Numbered from the stretch's first letter, positions 30,046-40,998 are shown. The stretch: DNA of 64,000 nucleotides from Clostridium sp. BNL1100 (GCF_000244875.1 NC_016791.1:477501-541500); one strand, 5' to 3'. Notes: generated by a model from the letters alone, not told the origin. Translations and numbers: made by a program.

Positions 30046-31278
30046 ATGTTAAAAAAGGTATTTTTATTTCCGGGGCAAGGGTCACAATACGTAGGTATGG
30101 GAGAAAAGCTGTGCAGACGTTCCGAAGTTGCAGCAAGAACATTTGATGAAGCAAGTGAAATACTGAATTTCGATCTGAAAAAATTATGTTTCAAAGGAGA
30201 GCTTACCGAACTCACAAAGACTGAAAATCTTCAACCGGCAATATTGACAATGAGTGTTGCTTCATTCAGAGCCTTTACCGAGCAATTTGGAGCAAGGGCA
30301 GATTACATGGCAGGACACAGCTTAGGTGAAATATCAGCCTTGACCTGCTCAGGAGCAATAGCTTTTGAAGACGCAGTAAAAATAGCCCGCCAAAGAGGAA
30401 AGTTCATGCAGGAGGCCGTTGCCGAAAATGTTGGTGCGATGGCTGCAATTCGTAATATAGACAAAGAGACAATTGAATTAAAGTGTAAAGAGGTCGCAGG
30501 AGATAAAAAATCCGTCTCTGTTTCCAACTACAATTCCAGAAATCAAATTGTAGTATCCGGTTATAAGGAAGATGTATTAAAGGTAACTGAAATCCTGACG
30601 GATATGGGTGCTCAAGCCAAAATGCTTCAAGTGAGTGCACCCTTTCATTGCGCATTGATGCAGCCGGCAGCCGATAGGCTTAAGACTGAACTGGAGAAAT
30701 ACACATTTAATGATGTAAGATATAAAGTCATTTCTAATGTCACCGCCCGACCTTATGAAGGTAAGGAATCAATTATAGAGAATCTGGTAAAGCAGGTTGT
30801 AAGCCCTGTTCAGTGGATCGAGTCCATGTTATATCTTCGTAGAAAAACAGTTGAAATAGGAATTGAATTAGGTGCAGGAAGTGTGCTCAAAAATATGATG
30901 ACACACAATACACCTTCTATTCGTGTGTTTACATATGACAATGACAGTGATATTAAGACATTGGGAGAGATAGATTTGACCAGTAAGTACTCATTTTTCT
31001 CTAGGGCAATGGGTATAGCTGTCGCAACTCCTAATAAAAACTGGGATAATGAAGAATACCAAAAAGGCGTGGTTGAGCCATATAGGGTAATTCAAAAACT
31101 CAATGAAAAAGCCGAAAATGATAATTCAGAAATATCAATAGAAGACATGAAGAATGCTGTTGATATGCTGTCAATGATTCTTAAGACCAAAGGTACATCA
31201 GAGGTTGAAATTAAGGAAAGAATGGAGCAATTCTTTTGGGATACAGACACAATGGATATGTTCTGTAAGGCTGAGTAA
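30046..31278 (+). CDS. Trans-acting malonyl-CoA:ACP acyltransferase with C-terminal extension
   Basis: 410 residues. FabD-type fold: FPGQGSQYVGMGE at the N-terminus, nucleophile Ser92 in GHSLGE, and His201 in SAPFHCALM. It would load malonyl units onto the ACP domains of the two PKS proteins that follow, neither of which has its own AT, so the system is trans-AT. The last ~95 residues (from about 315) exceed FabD and are related to the C-terminus of the degenerate acyltransferase at 40999. ATG 30046 follows GGAAAGGATAGG. First gene of an operon running to about 43889. Confidence 0.93.
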   Translation: MLKKVFLFPGQGSQYVGMGEKLCRRSEVAARTFDEASEILNFDLKKLCFKGELTELTKTENLQPAILTMSVASFRAFTEQFGARADYMAGHSLGEISALTCSGAIAFEDAVKIARQRGKFMQEAVAENVGAMAAIRNIDKETIELKCKEVAGDKKSVSVSNYNSRNQIVVSGYKEDVLKVTEILTDMGAQAKMLQVSAPFHCALMQPAADRLKTELEKYTFNDVRYKVISNVTARPYEGKESIIENLVKQVVSPVQWIESMLYLRRKTVEIGIELGAGSVLKNMMTHNTPSIRVFTYDNDSDIKTLGEIDLTSKYSFFSRAMGIAVATPNKNWDNEEYQKGVVEPYRVIQKLNEKAENDNSEISIEDMKNAVDMLSMILKTKGTSEVEIKERMEQFFWDTDTMDMFCKAE

Positions 31279-31373
31279 ACGTTATAGTAAAATCTCAAAG
31301 ATTTAAATTTAGATATAAAATAAATCAGCGGTAATATAAGTATGGTTATTGCTGGGGAGAGGATAAAATATCT

Positions 31374-34300
31374 ATGAATTTAAATGTGGATATGGAAGAT
31401 TTTATATCGGCTATTCACAATCAAAATAAATTGGTCCAACAGAAATCCATTTCAACAACTGATATAGCAATAATAGGAATTAGTGCGAAAATTGGAAGTG
31501 CCGAAGATGTTAATGAATTCTGGAACTGTATAGGTAATGGATATGATTTAATAGATACCTTTCCGCCGGACAGGCAGAGAGATATTGACAGATATCTTAA
31601 GACATGTTTTGGAAAAGAAAGTAGCAGTTTCATTGAGATGGCATATTTGAAAAATGTAGATTTGTTTGATGCGGGACTGTTTAATATGACTCCTGTAGAG
31701 GCGGAATTAATGGACCCGGTGCAAAGGGTATTTCTTGAGTGTATGCTGGTAGCTGCCGAGGATGCGGGTTATGGCGGTAATAGGCTGTTCGGATCAAAGA
31801 CAGGAGTTTATGTTGGCAGTAACAGTAATACAAATGATAATTATTTTTCTATGATATCAGCGCTTTCGCCTTCAAAAATGGGCTTGGCTTTAGCAGGAAA
31901 TTTAAATTCGGTAGTAGCAAGCAGATTCAGCTATTTATTCAATTTAAGAGGTCCCGCAGAAGTGATAGATACTGCGTGCTCTTCTTCTTTAGTGGCAGTA
32001 CATACTGCTTGTCAGGCTATAAGAAGTGGTGAAGTTGATATGGCTTTTGCCGGAGGGATAAAAATCGGTCTGATTCCGAGATCTGTAAGCAATGAAAATG
32101 ATATAGGAATCACATCCTCAACAGGAAGAACAAAAACCTTTGATGATGAGGCCGATGGCACCGGGGCTGGGGAAGGAGCCGGGGTAGTTCTTTTAAAGCC
32201 TTTGCACAAGGCAATAGAAGATGGTGATAATATACATGCAGTAATAAAAGGAACTGCAACTAACCAGGATGGAACCTCAGTAGGCATTACCGCTCCTAAT
32301 TCACAGGCTCAGACAGAAGTGTTGCTGGCAGCCTGGGAGGATGCAAAAATAAATCCTTTGACCCTTCAATATATAGAAGCACACGGAACTGCCACTAATC
32401 TGGGGGATCCAATAGAAATCGAATCAATTACCAGGGCCTTTCAAAGATATACCGATAGGACCCAGTTTTGTGCTGTTGGATCAGTAAAGACAAATGTGGG
32501 GCATCTCGATTGTGCAGCGGGTATTGCAGGCCTTATCAATGGGGTTATGATGCTGAAAAACAGGAAAATACCGCCCAATATTCATTACAAGAGCGGAAAT
32601 CGTAAGATAGACTTTATTAATTCACCTGTTTACATAAATGATAAGCTTGACAACTGGGAACGAGGCCAGATGCCAAGAAGATGCGGCGTGAGTTCCTTTG
32701 GTATAAGCGGCACAAATTGCCACATGGTACTGGAAGAAGCTCCGGCTGTAGTAGAAAGTGTGAAAGATAACGGTTACTATATTTTAACGATATCTGCAAA
32801 GAGCAGGAAGACTGTTGACAAAATATTAAACAGCTATTCCCAATGGATGGAAGGAAATAAGGAGGTCTCCCTAAGGGATTTATGCTATACGACAAATGTA
32901 GGAAGAGGACACTATAATTGCCGTATGGCCATTATAATCAACAACGGGAGTGACTCAAAAACGGGAGAAGCCTTCCAAAATAGAGATTCGGATAATACAT
33001 TTTATGGCGAATTTCAAATCAGTACCAATAATGAACTACATAATAAAGAAGGCAGTATAACTATTCAGCAAAAGGCTGAGTATACTAAAAAAGCTAAAGA
33101 AATTGTCAATAACTTAATTTCTGAAAAATCCCAGCAAAGAAAGAAAATATTATTGCAGGAACTGGCATTGCTTTATGTATCAGGTGCGGATGTTGAATGG
33201 GATATATTACACAAAGAACAATTCTGTAAAATGTTAAGTATCCCGACTTACCCTTTTGATCACAAGCGATATTGGATAAGTGGTGAAAAGAGAGTTAACA
33301 CTGTTAATTCCACAACAAAGACAGAGTATGAAAAAAGACTTCATCCTCTTTTGGACCAATGTCTCGTTGATTCAATGGAAATTGTAGTTTTTTCAAGAAA
33401 TATAAATGTAGATAATTGCTGGGAGCTTAAAGAGCATGTCATTGGCAGAAACCATGTCTTGCCGGGTACTGCGTTTGTGGAAATGGTACATAAGGCGGGA
33501 AGTAGGTATTATCGGACAAATAGTATTGAAATTGATGAACTGCTGTTTTTAATGCCTTTTTCATGTAATGAAGGAGAGCAAAGAGAAATACAGGTTATCG
33601 GAAAGAATACAAATGACTGTATTGAGATAGGAATTGTCAGTGCTGACGTAAATGAAAGTGAAAAAACCTGGATTAGCCATGTGACGGCAAAAGTGAGAAA
33701 AACTTCTCCTAATGTTGTCGAAAAGTGTGAAATAGCTGAGATTATCAAAAGATGTCCGGATACTTTAGATGTATATTCAAAAGGACATTCTCAAAACGGA
33801 CATGTTGCTGTAACAGACAGATGGAAAACTAACAGGATGGTTCATTTTAACGAGACGGAATTGGTAGCAAAATTTGAACTGTCAGAAGAATACCATAAAG
33901 GATTAAATGACTATTATTTATACCCTCCTTTATTAGATGGGGCAGTCAACATTGGTAACATATTTACGAAAAGTGGCTTTTGCCTCCCTCTGTCCTACGG
34001 TAATGCAAAGTTTTACAAGCCTCTGCCTAGTGAATTCTACAGCTATTTAAAAGTAAAAAATTTAAAAACCAGTGATGAGATCACAATATTTGATGTTTGT
34101 ATTGTATCAAAAGAAGGTGAGATCATTGCTGAGATCGATGATTATACTTTAAAAGAGGTAGATGAGAGGGAGATGAGCAGGGTTAAAGGAGAAATGCTCT
34201 ACTCAGTGAAGTGGATTGAAAGTCAAAGAATACAAACTGCCGATAGCAGTTTATTTGCAGATAAATCCATATTACTGATTAGAACAGAAAATCAGAAGGA

Positions 34301-36101
34301 TAACAGAATTTATAAGCAAGTAAAAACCTTGAATGCAAAAGCAATAATCGATGTAGCTATTTCGAATGAGTACAAAAAAACCGGTCCTGACAGTTATAAG
34401 GTAAGGTGCTGTGAAGAGGATTTTGGAGAGGTATTTGATGCTTTTTCGGATAGACACATTGACTATGTATTCCACATTGCATCATTGGAAGAAAATAATG
34501 AAGATACATTTGAAAATCTCCACCGCAGTATTGATGTGGGGATAAAAAGTATGTTTGTTTTTCTTCAGAGTATTGCAAAGCATCAGGTTAAAGTAAAAAA
34601 TATTACCTCATGTATAGACAACTCGGTTACCGTAAATGGTAATGAAGAAGAAACAAAGCCTCTAAACAGGGCATTATCAGGAATGCTCAAGTCAGCTTCC
34701 AGGGAGTTTGATAATATCCGATTTAAAATTATTGATATTGATGAAGAAACAGACACCAGTGTGGTATTGGATGAAATTCTATACGGTGAGGATATGGTAT
34801 TAACAGCATACCGTAGTAATTGCAGGTTTGTTGAAGCCTTCGCTGAACACGTGCAAAGTGAACGAAGGAAAATTTCAATCAAAAATGATGGGGTATACGT
34901 AATTACCGGAGGTCTTGGCGGTGTCGGGCTTGTTATTGCAAAGCAACTGGCTGAGATGAACGGAAACGTAAAGATAGCACTTCTAAACCGTAGCAAGGCT
35001 CCACAAGAAGCCCTCTCAGAAAAAGATGATAGGACTATCAATTCTCTGGAGAAGATTTATGAAATAACAGGGGATAAAAATTCACTGGAAGTCATATCTG
35101 TGGATATTTCCAATATTGAAAGTGTGAGCCGTGAAATATCATTACTAAGAGAAAAGTATGGAAAAATTAACGGTGTGATTCATTGTGCAGGGGTTGCCGG
35201 AAAAGGCTTTTTGTTAAGAAAAACATGGGACGAATTTGAAAATGTTCTCAGATCAAAGGTATATGGTACATGGATCGTTGACAAGGTCACTGAAAATGAT
35301 GATCTTGACTTCTTTATCATGTGCTCCTCCATTTCGTCTATTTTCACATCAAGCGGCCAAAGCGATTATTCAGCAGCAAATTCTTATATAGACAGTTTTG
35401 CAGAGTTGAGAAGCAAAAGAAATAAGAACACTCTTGCAATAAATTGGACAGGCTGGAAGGAAACCGGCATGGCGGTAGATTATAAGGTTAATCAGGGGGA
35501 AAGTTTATTCAAATTTATTGATAATGCACGGGGACAGGAAGCTTTTGAATATGCTCTGGGCTCCACTCAACCGAGAATCATTATCGGTGAGCTAAACTAC
35601 GAAATGATTCAAAAAAGCCGGAATTTTCTTGACGATTTAATTGTTTTTTCAAACAGCATCGAGAACAAACTAAGGCAATATCAAAATTTGAATAATAATG
35701 AAGATGAGCAAGAGGAAATAAAAATAAGCGTCTTAGGCAAAAGCAATGGTGATATTACATCAACAGAATATCAGGTTGCAAAGGCGGTAGCTAAGACACT
35801 CAGATTCGAAGAAGTAAATATTTATGACAAGTTCTTTGAAATGGGTGGGGATTCATTGCTGGCAGCTTCCTTTAAAAAGGAGTTGGATAAACTATTTCCG
35901 GATGTAGTTGATATTACAGATGTGTTTACGTATGTATCCGTTTACGAAATGGCCAAATATATAGACAGTAAAATAAATACACCCGGACCAGGTGTAACGG
36001 AAGATAATAAAGTTCAGACGGATGATGAGTTAATGGATTTATTAATGAAACTCAACTCCGGCTCCATTGATATTGAAGAAGCGGAGAAAAGGCTGCTATA
36101 A
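31374..36101 (+). CDS. Trans-AT polyketide synthase, KS-DH-KR-ACP
   Basis: 1575 residues. Ketosynthase about 29-455 with complete triad C202, H337, H377; post-KS linker ending PTYPFDHKRYW near 640; dehydratase about 665-940 with His688 and second-site Asp855 in LDGAVN (N where Q or H is usual); ketoreductase with NADPH motif TGGLGGVG from T1178 and catalytic Y1332/N1336; ACP with phosphopantetheine Ser1494 (GGDSLL). No AT, ER or methyltransferase is visible. The KR stereo-loop reads AGVAGKGF without the Asp of B-type domains. A short C-terminal acidic helix pair looks like a docking tail. One module would add an unsaturated two-carbon unit. Confidence 0.93.
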   Translation: MNLNVDMEDFISAIHNQNKLVQQKSISTTDIAIIGISAKIGSAEDVNEFWNCIGNGYDLIDTFPPDRQRDIDRYLKTCFGKESSSFIEMAYLKNVDLFDAGLFNMTPVEAELMDPVQRVFLECMLVAAEDAGYGGNRLFGSKTGVYVGSNSNTNDNYFSMISALSPSKMGLALAGNLNSVVASRFSYLFNLRGPAEVIDTACSSSLVAVHTACQAIRSGEVDMAFAGGIKIGLIPRSVSNENDIGITSSTGRTKTFDDEADGTGAGEGAGVVLLKPLHKAIEDGDNIHAVIKGTATNQDGTSVGITAPNSQAQTEVLLAAWEDAKINPLTLQYIEAHGTATNLGDPIEIESITRAFQRYTDRTQFCAVGSVKTNVGHLDCAAGIAGLINGVMMLKNRKIPPNIHYKSGNRKIDFINSPVYINDKLDNWERGQMPRRCGVSSFGISGTNCHMVLEEAPAVVESVKDNGYYILTISAKSRKTVDKILNSYSQWMEGNKEVSLRDLCYTTNVGRGHYNCRMAIIINNGSDSKTGEAFQNRDSDNTFYGEFQISTNNELHNKEGSITIQQKAEYTKKAKEIVNNLISEKSQQRKKILLQELALLYVSGADVEWDILHKEQFCKMLSIPTYPFDHKRYWISGEKRVNTVNSTTKTEYEKRLHPLLDQCLVDSMEIVVFSRNINVDNCWELKEHVIGRNHVLPGTAFVEMVHKAGSRYYRTNSIEIDELLFLMPFSCNEGEQREIQVIGKNTNDCIEIGIVSADVNESEKTWISHVTAKVRKTSPNVVEKCEIAEIIKRCPDTLDVYSKGHSQNGHVAVTDRWKTNRMVHFNETELVAKFELSEEYHKGLNDYYLYPPLLDGAVNIGNIFTKSGFCLPLSYGNAKFYKPLPSEFYSYLKVKNLKTSDEITIFDVCIVSKEGEIIAEIDDYTLKEVDEREMSRVKGEMLYSVKWIESQRIQTADSSLFADKSILLIRTENQKDNRIYKQVKTLNAKAIIDVAISNEYKKTGPDSYKVRCCEEDFGEVFDAFSDRHIDYVFHIASLEENNEDTFENLHRSIDVGIKSMFVFLQSIAKHQVKVKNITSCIDNSVTVNGNEEETKPLNRALSGMLKSASREFDNIRFKIIDIDEETDTSVVLDEILYGEDMVLTAYRSNCRFVEAFAEHVQSERRKISIKNDGVYVITGGLGGVGLVIAKQLAEMNGNVKIALLNRSKAPQEALSEKDDRTINSLEKIYEITGDKNSLEVISVDISNIESVSREISLLREKYGKINGVIHCAGVAGKGFLLRKTWDEFENVLRSKVYGTWIVDKVTENDDLDFFIMCSSISSIFTSSGQSDYSAANSYIDSFAELRSKRNKNTLAINWTGWKETGMAVDYKVNQGESLFKFIDNARGQEAFEYALGSTQPRIIIGELNYEMIQKSRNFLDDLIVFSNSIENKLRQYQNLNNNEDEQEEIKISVLGKSNGDITSTEYQVAKAVAKTLRFEEVNIYDKFFEMGGDSLLAASFKKELDKLFPDVVDITDVFTYVSVYEMAKYIDSKINTPGPGVTEDNKVQTDDELMDLLMKLNSGSIDIEEAEKRLL

Positions 36102-36119
36102 ATCGGGAGGAGAAAAAAT

Positions 36120-39100
36120 ATGAGTAATTTAAAAAAGTACATTTTGGAGCAGGTCGGAAGCAAAAAATTGTCGCAAGATGATGCTTTTAAAATGTTAAAA
36201 GAACTCCAGGAGAGCAATTATGCCAAGGATGAAATAGCTATAGTCGGTATGGCATGCAAGCTTCCGGAGGCAGAAAATCCACAGGAATTCTGGAATAACC
36301 TTATAAGTGAGTATAGGTGTTTTATTCCAATGCCTTCTGAGAGGCACGATTTTTACGACCCTTTTAGGAATCCTCATTACGCTGAATTTTTAGGAATGAA
36401 AGCCATACCCAGACAAACAGAAACAGAGGATACCAGTCTTGTTTCTGTAATTACTGATATTGATAAGTTTGATGCTGCCTTTTTTGGGATTCCCCCCAGA
36501 GAGGCAAAATATATTCATCCGGGACAAAGAATATTTCTGCAAACTGCATGGTCCGCTATTGAAGATGCCGGTTATGGTGTAGATAATATACAGGGCAGTA
36601 ATACAGGAGTGTTTGTGGGTGAAGATCGTAATAATACACTTTTATACAAATATATAACCGAGCCTGACCAGATGCACCTGACCGGTTCATGGGAAGGAAT
36701 AATGGCAAGCCGAATAAATTACATATTCAACCTCAGGGGACCATCAATGGTATTGGATACGGCATGTTCGTCGGGGTTGGTTGCTATTCATGAGGCAAGT
36801 AATGCCTTAAAGAACCATGATTGTGAAATGGCAATTGCCGGGGGTATTTCGTTGGGTGGAGGAACAACAGGAACCGGGCCTGACGATGAGGATGCCACAG
36901 AAGATGCATTGGCTGCAGTTGCATCTGATGACGTAGTCAGGGCATTTGATAAAAAGTGCTCAGGAACTGTTTTCGGAGAAGGATGTATAGCAATTGTGCT
37001 AAAACTCTTAAAAAATGCTATAAAAGACGGAGATAATATATACGGTGTAATAAAGGGAAGTGCTCTGAATAATGATGGGGCATCCAACGGTATTACAGCA
37101 CCAAATCCGGTTGCTCAGGAAGATGTAATAAAAGAGGCGTGGAGCAATGCAAACATTAATCCTGAGACCGTTCAATATGTTGAGGCTCATGGAACTGGTA
37201 CTATATTGGGAGACCCTATTGAGGTAAAAGGTCTTACTAATGCTTTCCAAAAATTTACTAATAGAAAACAATTCTGCGGTTTGGGTTCATTAAAGACTAA
37301 CATGGGGCACATGGTCGGAGCATCAGGGTGTGCCGGTGTAATGAAAGTGGTTTTAGGCTTACAAAACAATGTAATCCCTGCAAGTATGTATTTTGAGGAG
37401 CCAAATCCACACATTAATTTTGTTGATTCACCTATGTTTGTTGTAGATAAACCTCTACCATGGGAGAAACGGGATTTGCCAAGAAGGGCCGGAGTCAGTT
37501 CCTTTGGATTCAGCGGAACAAATGGCCATGCAATTATTGAAGAAGCTCCTGTATTGGAAGAAAGAAATGATATAAAAGATGGGAAGCTTAATGTTATTAC
37601 TCTTTCAGCAAAAAGCGAAACGGCTATTAACAACCTTGTTAAAAGATATCAAAAATTCTTGTGTGACAAGGCAGAGCTTGATATTAAAGATGCCTGCTAT
37701 ACAGCAAATACGGGTAGAGGGCATTATGAATACAGGATTATAATGCTGATTGATGATTTGAACTCATTAAAAGAAAAAATCAATCTTTTAGCAGAACGTG
37801 GAATAGCTACCTACGCTGAAGAAAACATCTTCTTCGGTCAGCATAAAATTGTATCAGATAAAAGACAATCTTTGCAGGATAATGAAATCAAAGAAGCAGG
37901 ACTGCGTGCATTAAATACTGAGGTTGAGCAGATGATGCCGGAGTTATTCGAAGCTGATAAAGATTGCTATAACAGCATGCTTCAAAAAATGTGTACATAT
38001 TATGTAAAGGGTGCCAGCATTGACTGGAAAAAGCTGCATTCAGGCAGAAAGAACCGCAGAGTAAGTCTGCCTACATATCCTTTTGACAAAACACATTATT
38101 GGGCTGATGTAAAGAAATCAAAAATTACAGGCAGTGTTCAGGCAGAAAACAGTACAAAACTCCACTACCTTATTGATGAACTTGTTATCTCATCAATGAA
38201 CGAGGATATATACCGTGCAAAACTGTCTCCCGAAACTCATTGGGTATTGAAAGAACATGTTATCCTTGGAAACAGCACTGTTCCTGGAACAGCATACATA
38301 GAGATTGCCAGGGCTATCGGAGAAATATATTTCAATACGGATGAGCTGGAAATCAATAATTTCATTTTTTTGACTCCTCTTGTAGTACCAAATGATACAC
38401 AAGTAGAACCTCAGATTATAGTTTCCAAAAAGGATGAACAAATTCAGATTACAGTTGCCAGCATGGTTAAGGATGAGAAAAGCGGTGTTGAAAGATGGGT
38501 TACACATGCAAAAGGTGAAATAAAACAGCATAAAAAGAGTACAGCGGAAATCCTTGACTTTACAGGTGTTATAAGCTCCGAAGATGCTCAGGAATCACCT
38601 ACAAACCTTCCTGCTCTTAATGCACAAGGTTTGATGGGCCTTGGAGACAGATGGGACAATGTAGTCAAAACATACAGACAAAAGAATGTGGCAGTGAGTG
38701 AAATAAAATTATCTGACAAATATGCAGAGGATTTAAAGGAATTCAAATACCATACCAGTGTACTGGATATGGCGGTTAACAGGCCTGTTCAGGAATTTAC
38801 CACGGGAATGTATCTGCCTTATTACTACAAGAAGTTCACTATGTATGCACCGCTTCCTGCACATGTATTCAGTAAGGCTACCCTTTTGGATAAGAACACC
38901 CATAATGACGAAACAAAAACATATGATGTTGTTATATCAGATACAAACGGTAAAATTGTAGCCGAAATAGAAGGCTATGTTGTTAAAAAGGTAAACGCTT
39001 TTAATGACTATGTCGCCAACTCCTTCTATGGAATTGATTGGGTTGAAACCGACAGTGACATTAAGTTGAGGGATACCGGGAAACAGGTGCTATTATTTAA

Positions 39101-40961
39101 AGGCTACAGTGATTTATCCGAAAAGGTTGAAGCTAAACTTAGAGAGAGTGCACAAAACCTTGTTACCGTTGAGTTTGGAAATGAGTTCAAGAAAGTAAAT
39201 CCAAACCAGTATATTGTTGGAGAGCAGGAAGATGATTACGATATGCTTATGAAGGAGTTATCTTCTGATGGTATTACTGACATAATTCATATGGGAACTG
39301 TAGATTTTGACATTTCGGACAGTAAAATTGAAGATTACCAAAAGGCTCAGAACAACAGCATATATAGTCTGCTATTCACTTCAAGAACTATGCTTAAAAA
39401 CAAAATAAGCGGAGAGATAAATTTTGTTCTAGTCACTGATAATGCTCAGGAGGTTAACGGCAGTGAAAAGACTGTTAAACCTCTAAATGCTGCATTTATA
39501 TCACTGGCAAAAACAATTGTTATGGAATATCCGAATATCAAGATCAGAAGTATAGATATAGACGAAAACACTGATTTTGAATTGGTTTACAATGAAATCC
39601 ACAATGCTGAGTATCGCCTGAGAACTGCCTACAGGAATAACATAAGATATAGAGAGTGCCTTGTAAAGCAGGAGGTCAGCAACTCGGAGGAATCAATAAC
39701 CGGAATCAAAATCAAGAATCAGGGAGCATATTTGATTACCGGAGGTACAGGTGGTCTTGGCTTGGAAGTCGCTAGATATCTGGCAATGAAAAACAAAGCA
39801 AATATTTGTCTTGTATCAAGAAAGGAGCTTCCGTCCAGAGATAGCTGGAGTAATATATTGCAGGAAGCTTCAGATAAAAAATTATGTAAGATAATAAGCA
39901 AAATCCAAGAGATAGAAGAACAGGGATCTGTTGTTTCAACATATAGCTCCGACATAAATGATAAATGTCAAATGGAAGCAGTTTCAAAGGATATAATACA
40001 GAAATTCGGGAAAATAAATGGTATATTCCATTGTGCAGGTATTGCAGGGGATGGCTTCCTTTTCAATAAGAAAGCAGAAGTATTCTCTAATGTACTAAAT
40101 CCAAAAATAGCTGGAACAAAGGTTTTAGAGTGTATAACTGAAAATCAAGATCTGGATTTCCTTATTTTATTCTCCTCTATGACCACATTTTTCAGTGCAC
40201 CCGGGCAAGGTGACTATACAGTAGCAAATGCATATCTTGACGCATATGCCCAATACAGAAACAAAATGGGTAAAAGAACCATTGCTATTAACTGGCCTGG
40301 TTGGAGCGAAACAGGTATGGCAGTTGATTACAATATAGCAAATGCAGTTACATTGTTTAAATCAATTCCTACCAACAGGGCACTTTCAGCATTGGATACA
40401 ATAATCAGCACTGGTATTACAAATGTAATCCCCGGAGAAATTGATTACGACATTCTGATGTCGTTAGTAGATGCTATGCCAATGCTGTTATCCGAAGAGT
40501 TTACCAAGGCATTATCCAGAAGAAAGAAAAATAGTGAGGCCAAGACTGGTAAGGCAGCTTCTTATGAATCCCTGCAATCAAGAGAAATAGTTATACTTGG
40601 AAAACCGGCCGATGAGCTAACTGCGTCTGAAACCAAACTGGCACAAATATACGCAGCTGTACTGGAACTTAACGAAATTGATATTTATGACAGCTTCAAT
40701 GCCATGGGCGGTGATTCTATTATTGCAACGGAGGTATTCAAAATATTAAACCACTATTATCAAGGATTATTAGAGGTTTCGGATATGTTTGTTTATCCGA
40801 CAGTTGCTGAGATGGCGGAATACGTGGACAGTAAGCTTCTTAGCAGTGGACCTTCAGCATTAGAGGAAAATGAGAATGTGGATGATATGCTGGAGAAATT
40901 CGAAGAGGGAGAAATTGAAGTAGAAGATATGATTCAATTCTTTGAATCAGAGGATGATTAA
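36120..40961 (+). CDS. Trans-AT polyketide synthase, docking-KS-DH-KR-ACP
   Basis: 1613 residues. Starts with a docking-like helix pair (LKKYILEQVGSKKLSQDDAF). Ketosynthase about 38-470 with C216, H357, H397; dehydratase with His713 and Asp883 in LDMAVN; ketoreductase with TGGTGGLG from T1207, catalytic Y1366; ACP Ser1533 in GGDSII; acidic C-terminal tail likely to dock onward. No AT. The KR loop AGIAGDGF keeps an Asp at the position linked to B-type stereochemistry, unlike the preceding protein. It lies 18 bases after that gene, with GGGAGGAG before ATG. It probably takes the chain from the previous ACP and repeats elongation, reduction and dehydration. Confidence 0.93.
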   Translation: MSNLKKYILEQVGSKKLSQDDAFKMLKELQESNYAKDEIAIVGMACKLPEAENPQEFWNNLISEYRCFIPMPSERHDFYDPFRNPHYAEFLGMKAIPRQTETEDTSLVSVITDIDKFDAAFFGIPPREAKYIHPGQRIFLQTAWSAIEDAGYGVDNIQGSNTGVFVGEDRNNTLLYKYITEPDQMHLTGSWEGIMASRINYIFNLRGPSMVLDTACSSGLVAIHEASNALKNHDCEMAIAGGISLGGGTTGTGPDDEDATEDALAAVASDDVVRAFDKKCSGTVFGEGCIAIVLKLLKNAIKDGDNIYGVIKGSALNNDGASNGITAPNPVAQEDVIKEAWSNANINPETVQYVEAHGTGTILGDPIEVKGLTNAFQKFTNRKQFCGLGSLKTNMGHMVGASGCAGVMKVVLGLQNNVIPASMYFEEPNPHINFVDSPMFVVDKPLPWEKRDLPRRAGVSSFGFSGTNGHAIIEEAPVLEERNDIKDGKLNVITLSAKSETAINNLVKRYQKFLCDKAELDIKDACYTANTGRGHYEYRIIMLIDDLNSLKEKINLLAERGIATYAEENIFFGQHKIVSDKRQSLQDNEIKEAGLRALNTEVEQMMPELFEADKDCYNSMLQKMCTYYVKGASIDWKKLHSGRKNRRVSLPTYPFDKTHYWADVKKSKITGSVQAENSTKLHYLIDELVISSMNEDIYRAKLSPETHWVLKEHVILGNSTVPGTAYIEIARAIGEIYFNTDELEINNFIFLTPLVVPNDTQVEPQIIVSKKDEQIQITVASMVKDEKSGVERWVTHAKGEIKQHKKSTAEILDFTGVISSEDAQESPTNLPALNAQGLMGLGDRWDNVVKTYRQKNVAVSEIKLSDKYAEDLKEFKYHTSVLDMAVNRPVQEFTTGMYLPYYYKKFTMYAPLPAHVFSKATLLDKNTHNDETKTYDVVISDTNGKIVAEIEGYVVKKVNAFNDYVANSFYGIDWVETDSDIKLRDTGKQVLLFKGYSDLSEKVEAKLRESAQNLVTVEFGNEFKKVNPNQYIVGEQEDDYDMLMKELSSDGITDIIHMGTVDFDISDSKIEDYQKAQNNSIYSLLFTSRTMLKNKISGEINFVLVTDNAQEVNGSEKTVKPLNAAFISLAKTIVMEYPNIKIRSIDIDENTDFELVYNEIHNAEYRLRTAYRNNIRYRECLVKQEVSNSEESITGIKIKNQGAYLITGGTGGLGLEVARYLAMKNKANICLVSRKELPSRDSWSNILQEASDKKLCKIISKIQEIEEQGSVVSTYSSDINDKCQMEAVSKDIIQKFGKINGIFHCAGIAGDGFLFNKKAEVFSNVLNPKIAGTKVLECITENQDLDFLILFSSMTTFFSAPGQGDYTVANAYLDAYAQYRNKMGKRTIAINWPGWSETGMAVDYNIANAVTLFKSIPTNRALSALDTIISTGITNVIPGEIDYDILMSLVDAMPMLLSEEFTKALSRRKKNSEAKTGKAASYESLQSREIVILGKPADELTASETKLAQIYAAVLELNEIDIYDSFNAMGGDSIIATEVFKILNHYYQGLLEVSDMFVYPTVAEMAEYVDSKLLSSGPSALEENENVDDMLEKFEEGEIEVEDMIQFFESEDD

Positions 40962-40998
40962 TAATCATATCCGATAATGAGATCAGGAAGGAAAACCT

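Noticed and set aside
30046-31278. Housekeeping FabD of fatty acid synthesis
   Set aside because: There are no other fatty acid genes nearby, it directly precedes two PKS genes without AT, and its C-terminal extension is shared with the cluster's degenerate AT.
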